Under the pieces are notes generated by a model, which saw nothing but the letters and a program-made list of their open reading frames with translations, was not told the origin of the DNA and ran no database searches. Shown here piece by piece: positions 43,811 through 50,538 of a DNA stretch of 64,000 nucleotides (positions are counted from its first letter, which is position 1; every line of letters begins with the position of its first letter). Made by a program: the position numbers and the translations under genes. Where the stretch lies: assembly GCA_023957385.1 (NCBI GenBank), contig JAMLGZ010000001.1, positions 1,412,923-1,476,922 on the forward strand, read 5' to 3'. Source of the stretch: Brumimicrobium sp. GTDB lineage: Bacteria > Bacteroidota > Bacteroidia > Flavobacteriales_D > Crocinitomicaceae.

Positions 43811-45880
43811 ATGAAGTTTGAATTTGAAAAATCCCCGGCAAAGAAAGGTGAATGCCCGAGTTGCCGACATAAAGATACGTTTCGTTTTTACGAAGATCTG
43901 CCACGTCAATATGGTAAATGCGACCGTGAAAACAATTGTGGTTATTTTAACAATCCACATGAAGAATCTTATGAAGTACAAGCAGAACTTGCCAATATTG
44001 AAATTAAAAAGCCAAAAACAAAAGAACCTAAACAAATCTTTCTAAAAGCGGACCAGGTAAAAGACACAATTAATAACCAAACAAGTGATTTTCATCTGTA
44101 TTTATATGGTCACGCCCTGGTTGATTTAACCCATTTAACAAAATGGAATGTGGGTACAGATAAATTTGGGAATACGTGCTTTATTATTTCAGATAAGAAG
44201 AATATTTACAACGTAAAAACCATTAAATATGCAGACAACTGTAAACGTGATAAAGCCAAGTATCCATTTTACCTAAAAGCACCAAAAGGAAAGAAATACA
44301 GTCGTTGTTTGTACGGAGCTCATTTATTGGATAATGACAAAAAGAAAACGGTTTGTTTAGTGGAAAGCGAAAAAACAGCCGTATTAGCAGCTGCACAATA
44401 TCCTACTTTTGATTGGTTGGCCACAGGAGGTTCTAATGGCTTAACAGGAGAAACAATATCTGTGTTGTATGGCCGAAAGATTTATTACTTATGCGATGCC
44501 GATAAAGCAGGTAGGAATAATTCAACTATCGACAAACTAAAAGCCTATAAACAAAATTTTAAAGTCGTTGATTTATTTCCAAACCGAACAGACGGCTACG
44601 ACTTAGCAGATTATATTTTAAATGATTTCCTGTTTGACAAAAAACAACTACCTGAAATCAAAGAACCGGAAGAGCAGATAAAAACACCAACCACTCCAGG
44701 AAGTATTTGGGAAATGGTCGAAGACTTTATAACAGAACGTTATGAGATTCATGCCAACGAAGTTTCCAATAAAGTAGAGATACGACCTAAAGATGAACCC
44801 GAAGCAAAGTTTGAAGAGTTAAATGAAAATGATGTTTACCGTGAACTAGCTATTAATCATATTAATTTCTCATTAGGTAAACTCAAAGCAATGCTTGGAA
44901 GTACGTTTGTACCTAAATTCAATCCAATTATAGACTATTTTGAAAATTTAAAGCCTTATGATCCCAAAACGGAACCTGATTATATCATGCAGCTTCAAGA
45001 ATATCTACCAGTTCCAGAAGATGACCGAGAATTTTTAAAAGTACAATTCAAAAAGATGTTTGTCAGAAGCGTAGCGTGCAGTGCTTATGGTCAAATAAAC
45101 AAGCAAGCATTTATCCTGGTGCATGATGGTCAAAATAGTGGTAAATCAACCTTTTGCCGTTGGCTTTGTCCTCCTATTTTAGAAAGTTACATTACAGAAA
45201 ATCCCAATTTAGATAAAGACGGGTTAATTTCCATGTGTACTAATTTCATAGTTAATCTGGACGAAGTTGGAAAAACGTTCAACAAAGCAGAAATCAACCA
45301 ATTAAAATCTGTTCTTTCTAAAGATGTATTCAAAGGCCGTTTACCGTATGCAGCTCGAGAGACAAGATTAATTAGACGTGCCAATTTCGTAGGAAGCACA
45401 AATGAAAGTCAGTTTTTAAATGATGAAACAGGATCAGTGCGTTGGTTATGTTTTGAATTAACAGAAAAAATAAATTTTGACTATAAAAAGGATATTGATA
45501 TTAACCGTGTTTGGGCACAGGCTTACTATTTATATCACAATCAATTCAAATACGATATTACCATTACAGAAATAGCCGAAAACGAACGTAGAAACAAGAA
45601 ATTTACTGTACGTTCAGTAGAACAGGAACTCATTCAACGTTTCTTTTTCCCTCCAAACATGAATAATTATAGAGATAATACATTCGCAGAACAGGATATA
45701 TATTTCAAAACAGCAACAGATGTTAAGCTAATCTTATCACAAAAAGCACCGATGGAACGAACTCATGAATCCAGAATAGGAAAAGCACTTCATGCCCTGG
45801 GCTTCAAAATCGTAAGCAAACGATCAGAAGGATACGACTACCCTCGATGGGGATATTATATTGTAGAAAAAGGAAGTTAA
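43811..45880 (+). CDS. zinc-finger/Toprim/VapE-type primase-helicase
   Basis: 689 aa. Residues ~14-47 are a zinc finger (CPSC...C...CGYF). Residues ~185-235 look like a Toprim domain (VCLVESEKTAVLAA with Glu; IYYLCDADKAGR with DxD). The C-terminal ~380-640 is a VapE/D5-like SF3-type ATPase: Walker A HDGQNSGKSTF (~440), Walker B FIVNLDEVGK (~480), sensor segment FVGSTNESQFLNDETGSVRW. The protein probably primes and unwinds the island for replication. VapE-type proteins are hallmarks of phage-inducible islands; the Toprim part makes it a combined primase-helicase. Largest gene of the island. Confidence 0.85.
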   Translation: MKFEFEKSPAKKGECPSCRHKDTFRFYEDLPRQYGKCDRENNCGYFNNPHEESYEVQAELANIEIKKPKTKEPKQIFLKADQVKDTINNQTSDFHLYLYGHALVDLTHLTKWNVGTDKFGNTCFIISDKKNIYNVKTIKYADNCKRDKAKYPFYLKAPKGKKYSRCLYGAHLLDNDKKKTVCLVESEKTAVLAAAQYPTFDWLATGGSNGLTGETISVLYGRKIYYLCDADKAGRNNSTIDKLKAYKQNFKVVDLFPNRTDGYDLADYILNDFLFDKKQLPEIKEPEEQIKTPTTPGSIWEMVEDFITERYEIHANEVSNKVEIRPKDEPEAKFEELNENDVYRELAINHINFSLGKLKAMLGSTFVPKFNPIIDYFENLKPYDPKTEPDYIMQLQEYLPVPEDDREFLKVQFKKMFVRSVACSAYGQINKQAFILVHDGQNSGKSTFCRWLCPPILESYITENPNLDKDGLISMCTNFIVNLDEVGKTFNKAEINQLKSVLSKDVFKGRLPYAARETRLIRRANFVGSTNESQFLNDETGSVRWLCFELTEKINFDYKKDIDINRVWAQAYYLYHNQFKYDITITEIAENERRNKKFTVRSVEQELIQRFFFPPNMNNYRDNTFAEQDIYFKTATDVKLILSQKAPMERTHESRIGKALHALGFKIVSKRSEGYDYPRWGYYIVEKGS

Positions 45881-45901
45881 TTCGTAAATTTGATATATTT
45901 G
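45871..45901 (+). promoter_or_regulatory. promoter for fic gene
   Basis: TTG (45871-45873), 20-bp spacer, TATATTTG (45894-45901). The ATG at 45906 is only 4 bp later, so the message would be leaderless or nearly so, unless upstream read-through is used. Confidence 0.45.
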
Positions 45902-45905
45902 AAGT

Positions 45906-46697
45906 ATGAAGAAAATAATATTAAATAGTGATTTACTAAATGATTATAAGAAGCATCAAAGATATTCTTTGTCGAAACACTTCAATAAATTAAGAAAAAC
46001 TGAAACAGATACTTATTTGTTCGCTTTTACACGTAGTTCTATTTTCTCTACAATGATTGAGGGCAGTAGCATTGATTTAGATAATTATTTATTTAATAAA
46101 GAAACGAATCATCAAAGCAAAGAAATGGATCAAGTAGATGATTTAATTAAAGCTTATGAATTTGCGAAGACTCATGCTTTTAATTTCGAAAATGTATTGA
46201 AAGCACACACGATTCTAAGCGCTAATTCAGATATATCCGAAAGGTATAAAGGAAAAATAAGAGACAAGGAAGTAAGTATAAGAAACTGGATGGGGGTTTC
46301 TATATATCAAGGATGTTTAGTAAAGAATTTAAAGCAAGAATTAGATATTTTCTTTGATGAGATCAATAAAATAAAGAAACGAAAAGACTTAACTTATAAT
46401 GAAAAATTCTTTTATGCTTCCATGGCTCATTTAGCGTTTGTAAATATTCATCCATTTGCAGACGGAAATGGCAGAACCTCTCGTTTAATAGAAAAGTGGG
46501 TTTTAAGTGGATTAATTCAAGATAAGAATGTATGGAGAATACCCAGTGAAGTGAATTATTGGATTAAACGGGAAGAATATTATAAAAACTTACGAAAACA
46601 AGGCGGTTCTTATGATGAAATTAATTACAAGAAATCAATTGATTTTTTATTAATGCTTCCCGCATCATTTAGTCTTTCCAAACGATTTTATAAATAG
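45906..46697 (+). CDS. Fic-domain AMP-transferase, N-terminally auto-inhibited class
   Basis: 263 aa. The active-site motif HPFADGNGRTSR (~residues 182-193) is complete (HPFx[D/E]GNGRxxR). An inhibitory helix motif STMIEGSS (S-x-x-x-E-G, ~45-52) lies N-terminally in the same chain, as in class II Fic proteins where it blocks ATP binding until released. Fic enzymes transfer AMP (or related groups) to target proteins. No separate antitoxin is needed. It is located after the primase gene and before a small gene and the island tRNA. The target is unknown; a host replication or translation factor is possible. Confidence 0.88.
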   Translation: MKKIILNSDLLNDYKKHQRYSLSKHFNKLRKTETDTYLFAFTRSSIFSTMIEGSSIDLDNYLFNKETNHQSKEMDQVDDLIKAYEFAKTHAFNFENVLKAHTILSANSDISERYKGKIRDKEVSIRNWMGVSIYQGCLVKNLKQELDIFFDEINKIKKRKDLTYNEKFFYASMAHLAFVNIHPFADGNGRTSRLIEKWVLSGLIQDKNVWRIPSEVNYWIKREEYYKNLRKQGGSYDEINYKKSIDFLLMLPASFSLSKRFYK

Positions 46698-46713
46698 AAA
46701 TATTAATAATAAC

Positions 46714-46908
46714 ATGTTACAGAAAATGAGTTATATAGAAAAGGTAAAAAAACTATTTGGAGGCCAACTTCCGAAGAGTTTTAAAATTCACATGAAGCAT
46801 GGAGAATTTAAACCTTCTGAAAAAGAAGATGCCGCAGAATCATTTTTTAAAGTATTAATGACCGATAAAGACGATAAGAAAAAAGCTAAAGAACTAGGCT
46901 TAATTTAA
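46714..46908 (+). CDS. small hypothetical protein
   Basis: 64 aa from ATG 46714, or 60 aa from the second ATG (MSYIEKVKKLFGGQ). Basic N-half and charged C-half (FKPSEKEDAAESFFKVLM; DKDDKKKAKELG). No family recognised. It lies 16 bp after fic and directly before the tRNA gene, so it may be co-transcribed with both. Confidence 0.5.
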   Translation: MLQKMSYIEKVKKLFGGQLPKSFKIHMKHGEFKPSEKEDAAESFFKVLMTDKDDKKKAKELGLI

Positions 46909-46916
46909 AGATACAT

Positions 46917-46990
46917 TGCGGATTGGAGAAGTGGTCTATCTCGCTTGGCTCATAACCAAGAGAACATTGGTTCAAATCCAATATCCGCTA
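46917..46990 (+). tRNA. island-borne tRNA with CAT anticodon (Met or Ile2 type)
   Basis: A full cloverleaf can be drawn: acceptor TGCGGAT / ATCCGCT (six pairs; position 1-72 is a T-T mismatch), D-stem GAGA/TCTC, anticodon stem CTTGG/CCAAG with loop CTCATAA (anticodon CAT), T-stem ATTGG/CCAAT with loop TTCAAAT, and A as discriminator. CCA is not encoded, as in the tRNA-Arg of this window. Six bases separate it from the upstream small gene's stop region, and a terminator follows. Phage-like elements often carry such a tRNA. Elongator Met versus lysidine-Ile cannot be decided by eye. Confidence 0.8.
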
Positions 46991-46994
46991 CAAG

Positions 46995-47025
46995 AAACGT
47001 CCTAAGCAATTAGGGCGTTTTTTTT
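46995..47025 (+). terminator. terminator after island tRNA
   Basis: 11-bp stem AAACGTCCTAA / TTAGGGCGTTT (one T-G pair), GCAA loop, then a T-run. A near-copy occurs after the first toxin gene (47558-47588). Confidence 0.85.
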
Positions 47026-47039
47026 GCCAAACCTCAATA

Positions 47040-47079
47040 ACAACTTTTCTCAACAAAATACGTTATCTTTGTATAAAGA
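47040..47079 (+). promoter_or_regulatory. toxin-antitoxin promoter, copy 1
   Basis: A 40-bp sequence nearly identical (one mismatch) to 50018-50057. It holds the -7 box TATCTTTG at 47064-47071 and ends 10 bp before the antitoxin ATG at 47089. The shared element is probably promoter plus operator. Confidence 0.75.
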
Positions 47080-47088
47080 CTGGAAATT

Positions 47089-47274
47089 ATGATTATAAAA
47101 ATTGATTTACGGAGTAATGCAGCTAAAACATTTGCTGAATACGTAAAAACGCTATCTTTTGTAAAGGTAATGGATGAATCAATAACGCCTTACGAAAAGA
47201 AGATATTAGAATCTTATAAAAAAGACAAGCGTTCAAGCATAAAAACAGCTAATATATGGGACAGTATAAAATAG
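47089..47274 (+). CDS. antitoxin of RelE/YoeB-type module 1
   Basis: 61 aa (MIIKIDLRSNAAKTFAEYVK...), similar to small DUF2683-like antitoxins: a beta-strand start, then helices, with a charged tail (YKKDKRSSIKTANIWDSIK) that would embrace the toxin. It overlaps the toxin start by 19 bp, the usual coupling. Preceded by the promoter copy at 47040. Confidence 0.75.
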   Translation: MIIKIDLRSNAAKTFAEYVKTLSFVKVMDESITPYEKKILESYKKDKRSSIKTANIWDSIK

Positions 47275-47537
47275 AATATACTTCCACAGCATTAGATGAT
47301 TTATCTAAACATAAGAAGGTTGGAAATAAAACAACCATGAATAAAATTCAAAGATTTATTGAAGAATTAAAAGTTCATCCAGAGACAGGAACTGGCAAAG
47401 TAGAGCAACTAACAGGGAATTTAACAGGATTCTGGTCTCGCAGAATTAACAGCAAAGATAGACTTGTGTATAAAATAGAAAAGCACATAGTAACTGTTGT
47501 TATCATTTCTGCAATTGGTCATTATGGAGATAAATAA
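47256..47537 (+). CDS. YoeB/Txe-like toxin (RelE superfamily)
   Basis: 93 aa. YKIEYTSTALDDLSKHKKVG, IQRFIEELKVHPETGTGKVEQL, TGFWSRRINSKDRLVYKIE and the final SAIGHYGDK are characteristic of the Txe/YoeB family of ribosome-dependent mRNA interferases; the Arg and His/Tyr near the C-terminus correspond to catalytic residues. Paired with the overlapping antitoxin upstream; followed by a terminator. Probably stabilises the island or arrests the host under phage attack. Confidence 0.9.
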   Translation: MGQYKIEYTSTALDDLSKHKKVGNKTTMNKIQRFIEELKVHPETGTGKVEQLTGNLTGFWSRRINSKDRLVYKIEKHIVTVVIISAIGHYGDK

Positions 47538-47557
47538 AAAGATAAAAATTATAAAGA

Positions 47558-47588
47558 AAACGTCCTAAGAAATTAGGGCGTTTTTTTG
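47558..47588 (+). terminator. terminator after toxin 1
   Basis: Stem AAACGTCCTAA / TTAGGGCGTTT with short loop and T7 run; same stem as the terminator after the island tRNA. Confidence 0.85.
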
Positions 47589-47678
47589 TACCTAAAAATC
47601 TCAATAAAAGCATTTTTTTATCAATTTTATAAAAAGTTTATTCAAAAATAACCTACTACCTTACTACAAACTAATCTA

Positions 47679-47766
47679 TAACCCTTATTGTATCTAGTGT
47701 GAGTAACGTAGTAAGTAGATTTTTTTTTACTTACTACAAGTTACTACTCATACTCTATAAGGGTTA
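47679..47766. repeat. imperfect inverted repeat
   Basis: Outer 10-bp arms TAACCCTTAT and ATAAGGGTTA are perfect; inner arms (GAGTAACGTAGTAAGTA versus TACTTACTACAAGTTACT) are imperfect, around an A/T-rich centre with nine T. Confidence 0.8.
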
Positions 47767-47918
47767 CAGAACGACAAAAAAATGGTTTGTAGTGAGTAGC
47801 TAGTGTAGTAGTTCGAAAAACCGAGAGAAATATTTTTAAAACGATATATCATTTGATTGCTTTTCTTTCACTAATCTCCATTTCATCTTTTGCTATTCAT
47901 TGCTACTATTCTGCTATC

Positions 47919-47958
47919 AGTTGCGGATTCCGATACTACTAGTTGCGGATTCCGATAC
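47919..47958. repeat. two 18-bp direct repeats, 22-bp period
   Basis: AGTTGCGGATTCCGATAC occurs at 47919-47936 and 47941-47958, followed by an inverted match of GATACTACT (47932-47940) with AGTAGTATC (47960-47968). Confidence 0.9.
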
Positions 47959-48291
47959 GAGTAGTATCTATTCTCGCTCCCAAATTCAAAAACGCTTGTT
48001 TCTCATATTAACCAGTTTGATATTTGTGCCTGCTAGCAGAATAGCAGTGTTTTTGGTTTCAGCTGTAAGCAACCCGATAGCACCCTGATATCAACCTGCT
48101 ATTGACTTGCTAACGGATTGTATTACAGTGCTATCAATTGAATACAGTGTTTTTTGTTAAAAAGACGGTAAATAGCAGTGCTAGCAGATGAAATAGAACC
48201 ATAGAAGGGCTGTGCTAAGTGCAGATAACACAGCTAAGAGGATAGACGAAAGCAGGGAGATGCACCGAACTGTTTTCATTTTTGAAGTAAG

Positions 48292-48702
48292 ATGAAAAAC
48301 GAGCAAGAAAAGAGAATACAATACCTTAAAGAGTTAAAGAAATCTTTAGCAGTTTGGATTGAGGATAATAATTGGGAGAATAAAAAATTCTATTCACTCC
48401 CTATAGGTAAGATAGTAGAGTTTTCTAAGTCTGGAATGAAACATACTTTAAGAAGAAATTACAAGAAATATCCAGATATTGAAATGAGAATCATTAAAGA
48501 TATAATAAAAATATTACCTAATTCTTATTACATAGGACCAGATGTAAATACTAAGAAAGAAACTTCAAAACATGTGAAAGGAGTTCATAATTTCTATGAT
48601 ATAGTTGTCTTTGAAAAAGAAATGTACGAAGTATGGTTTAAGGTAAAAGAAACAGCTGATAAAACGTATTTCTATGATCATGGAATTATAAGGAAGATAT
48701 AA
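48292..48702 (+). CDS. hypothetical protein, possible phage-type nuclease fold
   Basis: 136 aa. Helical first half (RIQYLKELKKSLAVWIEDN; IEMRIIKDIIKILPN), then a beta-rich half with a striking conserved-looking segment (SKHVKGVHNFYDIVV; YEVWFKVKETADKTYFYDHGI). The His/Lys layout recalls the barnase/EndoU/ColicinE5-RelE-like (BECR) domains of phage polyvalent proteins. That assignment is tentative. It follows the repeat tract and stands alone. Confidence 0.6.
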   Translation: MKNEQEKRIQYLKELKKSLAVWIEDNNWENKKFYSLPIGKIVEFSKSGMKHTLRRNYKKYPDIEMRIIKDIIKILPNSYYIGPDVNTKKETSKHVKGVHNFYDIVVFEKEMYEVWFKVKETADKTYFYDHGIIRKI

Positions 48703-48808
48703 AAGATAAAAAGAGAGCTCTCTAATACCTGACCAAAAGGCTAACGGTAGATTTAGTTCAATAGTCTAATCCGCTTTTCAGTATTAAAAATCTCTCTACG
48801 GAACACTG

Positions 48809-48942
48809 CAAATATACAAATAACAAACCAAAAAATAAAATAAATATGTATCAAATACCAACATCCAATCAAGTAAGTTTTTGGGTATCAGATTATGAGA
48901 AGTCTGTAATCAACGAATACTTAACATCCTTAGAAAAGGATC
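48809..48942 (+). repeat. 134-bp direct repeat, copy 1
   Basis: Identical to 49061-49194 except one base (T/C); covers the leader and first 32 codons of the downstream gene. Offset 252 bp. Confidence 0.95.
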
Positions 48943-48962
48943 TTTTTAGTGTCAATGTATAA
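48846..48962 (+). pseudogene. truncated duplicate of the coiled-coil gene
   Basis: Encodes MYQIPTSNQVSFWVSDYEKS followed by 12 more residues identical to the next gene, then diverges (LFSVNV) and stops after 38 aa. One substitution (W for R) separates it from the intact copy. A terminator hairpin follows. Either a broken duplicate or a small dominant-negative peptide. Confidence 0.7.
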
Positions 48963-48972
48963 TTCAAAAAAG

Positions 48973-48996
48973 AAAGGGAGCTAGAAAACTCCCTTT
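48973..48996 (+). terminator. hairpin after truncated duplicate
   Basis: 8-bp perfect stem AAAGGGAG / CTCCCTTT with an 8-base loop and weak A/T tail. Confidence 0.6.
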
Positions 48997-49060
48997 ATAT
49001 AAATAGTTGCCTTTATGATTGAATCCTAACGCAGAACGTCCTAAACGTTACTATTTAAAA

Positions 49061-49194
49061 CAAATATACAAATAACAAACCAAAAAATAAAATAAATATG
49101 TATCAAATACCAACATCCAATCAAGTAAGTTTTCGGGTATCAGATTATGAGAAGTCTGTAATCAACGAATACTTAACATCCTTAGAAAAGGATC
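49061..49194 (+). repeat. 134-bp direct repeat, copy 2
   Basis: Second copy, at the start of the intact coiled-coil gene. Confidence 0.95.
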
Positions 49195-49886
49195 ACAACG
49201 TAGAAGCTTCTAATTTTAGAGATGTACTTCTAAAAATAGTTGAAATTCATAAAGCCCAGGAAGATGAGTTAAAAGCTCTCACAGATGAAGTTTCTTCTTT
49301 ATCGCAAGCTCTTGCAGCCGAAAAAGAAAACAAACCTGCACCAGAAACTATTGAAGTTGAAAAATCTATCGAAGTTTTACCTAATGATCTATCTGAAAAA
49401 TTTGCAGAAATCAGACAAGTAGAGTTTGAAGGTGAAGAAATTTCTGAACTAGAAATTCTTGAATCTATTTTGGAGGCCAATCATTCAGCTAATGAGGCCA
49501 ATAAACTCTTAACACTTCAAATTGAAAAATTAAATTCTAAAGCTCCAGATCCAGTTGAACCAAAAATAGCACCACTGCAGGAGAATCAGATCTTGGTTGA
49601 ATTACACCCACGCCAAAAAGAAGTCCTTCAATTTATAGCTGGATGGAGATTTGAGCATAATAAAGATGCTACGCAATTATCACTTGCAGGCGTACTCAAA
49701 GGTCTTGCCTTCCAACCGGCACCATTAACCAATTATTTGGGAGAATTTGCAACTGGTGTAACCACGAAAGATTTAAGAAAAAAAGATAAAAGGCAATCAG
49801 ATAGAACTCCAAATTTAAAATCTTTATTAACTCTCAAAATCCATAAACATGGCAACAAAGAAAACAAAAAAGCGAAGCACCCCTAA
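49098..49886 (+). CDS. hypothetical coiled-coil island protein
   Basis: 262 aa. A start resembling ribbon-helix-helix or relaxosome-type proteins (QVSFRVSDYEKSVINEYLTSLEK), then a long heptad-like region (~45-150: LKALTDEVSSLSQALAAEKEN; LLTLQIEKLNS), a short structured part (~160-215: LHPRQKEVLQFIAGWRFEHN), and a very basic tail (KHGNKENKKAKHP). The RHH-like start plus basic tail fit a DNA-binding accessory (mobilisation or partition), but no family is certain. It overlaps a 40-aa basic protein gene. Confidence 0.6.
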   Translation: MYQIPTSNQVSFRVSDYEKSVINEYLTSLEKDHNVEASNFRDVLLKIVEIHKAQEDELKALTDEVSSLSQALAAEKENKPAPETIEVEKSIEVLPNDLSEKFAEIRQVEFEGEEISELEILESILEANHSANEANKLLTLQIEKLNSKAPDPVEPKIAPLQENQILVELHPRQKEVLQFIAGWRFEHNKDATQLSLAGVLKGLAFQPAPLTNYLGEFATGVTTKDLRKKDKRQSDRTPNLKSLLTLKIHKHGNKENKKAKHP

Positions 49887-49971
49887 GGTAGGCGTGAAAG
49901 CAAATGGAACTTTAAAGAAAGGCTATAAATACGCAAAAGGCGGTCGTGTAGTAAAAGCTAAAAAGAAGTAA
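49849..49971 (+). CDS. very basic 40-aa protein
   Basis: MATKKTKKRSTPKVGVKANG then TLKKGYKYAKGGRVVKAKKK: more than a third Lys/Arg. It overlaps the coiled-coil gene by 38 bp in another frame and ends 14 bp before a strong terminator. Histone-like or nucleic-acid-binding by composition only. Confidence 0.6.
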   Translation: MATKKTKKRSTPKVGVKANGTLKKGYKYAKGGRVVKAKKK

Positions 49972-49985
49972 TTCCCAAAAGACTT

Positions 49986-50013
49986 AAAAGAGACGTTGCA
50001 GTCTCTTTTTTTT
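49986..50013 (+). terminator. terminator after basic protein gene
   Basis: 9-bp stem AAAAGAGAC / GTCTCTTTT with 6-base loop and a run of T. Confidence 0.9.
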
Positions 50014-50017
50014 ATGG

Positions 50018-50057
50018 ACAACTTTTTTCAACAAAATACGTTATCTTTGTATAAAGA
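50018..50057 (+). promoter_or_regulatory. toxin-antitoxin promoter, copy 2
   Basis: Differs at one base from 47040-47079. The -7 box TATCTTTG is at 50042-50049; the antitoxin ATG follows at 50067. Confidence 0.75.
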
Positions 50058-50066
50058 TTAAGAATT

Positions 50067-50267
50067 ATGGGAGCAATTATTATAGAGACAAAAAGTGCAG
50101 AAGAATTAAAGTTTGTTCGAGAAATGCTTAAAAGGACAAGAATAAAGAACAAAGAATTAAGTAAGGAGGATTACGAAGATTTTTTATTGGGGTTGAATAT
50201 GTCTATTGAGAAGACAGGAAAAAAAGTCTCAAGGACTGCCATTATGAAAAAACTATCTTCAAAATGA
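50067..50267 (+). CDS. antitoxin of RelE/ParE-type module 2
   Basis: 66 aa (MGAIIIETKSAEELKFVREM...). An N-terminal strand (AIIIETKS) leads to charged helices. It overlaps the toxin by 4 bp. Same promoter sequence as module 1, but the protein is not obviously similar to antitoxin 1. Confidence 0.75.
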   Translation: MGAIIIETKSAEELKFVREMLKRTRIKNKELSKEDYEDFLLGLNMSIEKTGKKVSRTAIMKKLSSK

Positions 50268-50530
50268 ATGTGACATTTGATAAAAGTTTTGATAAAAGTC
50301 TTGACAAACTTAAAAACCAACAAATAAAAAGCCGAATTTCAAAAATTATTGAAAAATGTGAGACTGCTAATAAACTCACTGATATTCCTAACTTAAAAAA
50401 GATGACTTCCTTCACTTCTTATTATAGAATAAAAATCGGAGATTATCGTGTAGGAATAGAATTTGACGGAACAACTATTGACTTTGTTATAGTTGCTCAT
50501 CGAAAAGATATTTATAAAGTCTTTCCATAA
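50264..50530 (+). CDS. RelE/ParE-family toxin
   Basis: 88 aa. VTFDKSFDKSLDKLKNQQIK, SYYRIKIGDYRVGIEFDG and IDFVIVAHRKDIYKVFP are characteristic of RelE/ParE toxins (R.GDYRV and the C-terminal HR.D.Y). mRNA cleavage or gyrase inhibition cannot be distinguished by eye. It ends convergent to the integrase gene, 8 bp away. Confidence 0.9.
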   Translation: MNVTFDKSFDKSLDKLKNQQIKSRISKIIEKCETANKLTDIPNLKKMTSFTSYYRIKIGDYRVGIEFDGTTIDFVIVAHRKDIYKVFP

Positions 50531-50538
50531 TCAAATCA

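Larger units (their letters stand above)
47590..48291. other. repeat-rich non-coding tract, candidate island origin
   Basis: About 700 bp without a credible gene (a 62-codon frame at 47900-48088 is not protein-like). It contains a long imperfect inverted repeat (47679-47766: TAACCCTTAT...ATAAGGGTTA with inner GTGTGAGTA / TACTCATAC-type arms around a T-run). It also holds two direct copies of AGTTGCGGATTCCGATAC (47919-47936, 47941-47958), and many short GCTAGCAG/TAGCAGTG/CAGTGCTA words down to 48190. Iteron-like repeats and hairpins in an island with a primase suggest a replication origin; this is inference. Confidence 0.45.

Noticed and set aside
47919..47958. CRISPR array
   Set aside because: Only two 18-bp repeats with a 4-bp gap and no cas genes; repeat and spacer sizes do not fit.
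47900..48088. 62-aa frame in the repeat-rich tract
   Set aside because: It is built from the direct repeats and has no protein-like pattern.
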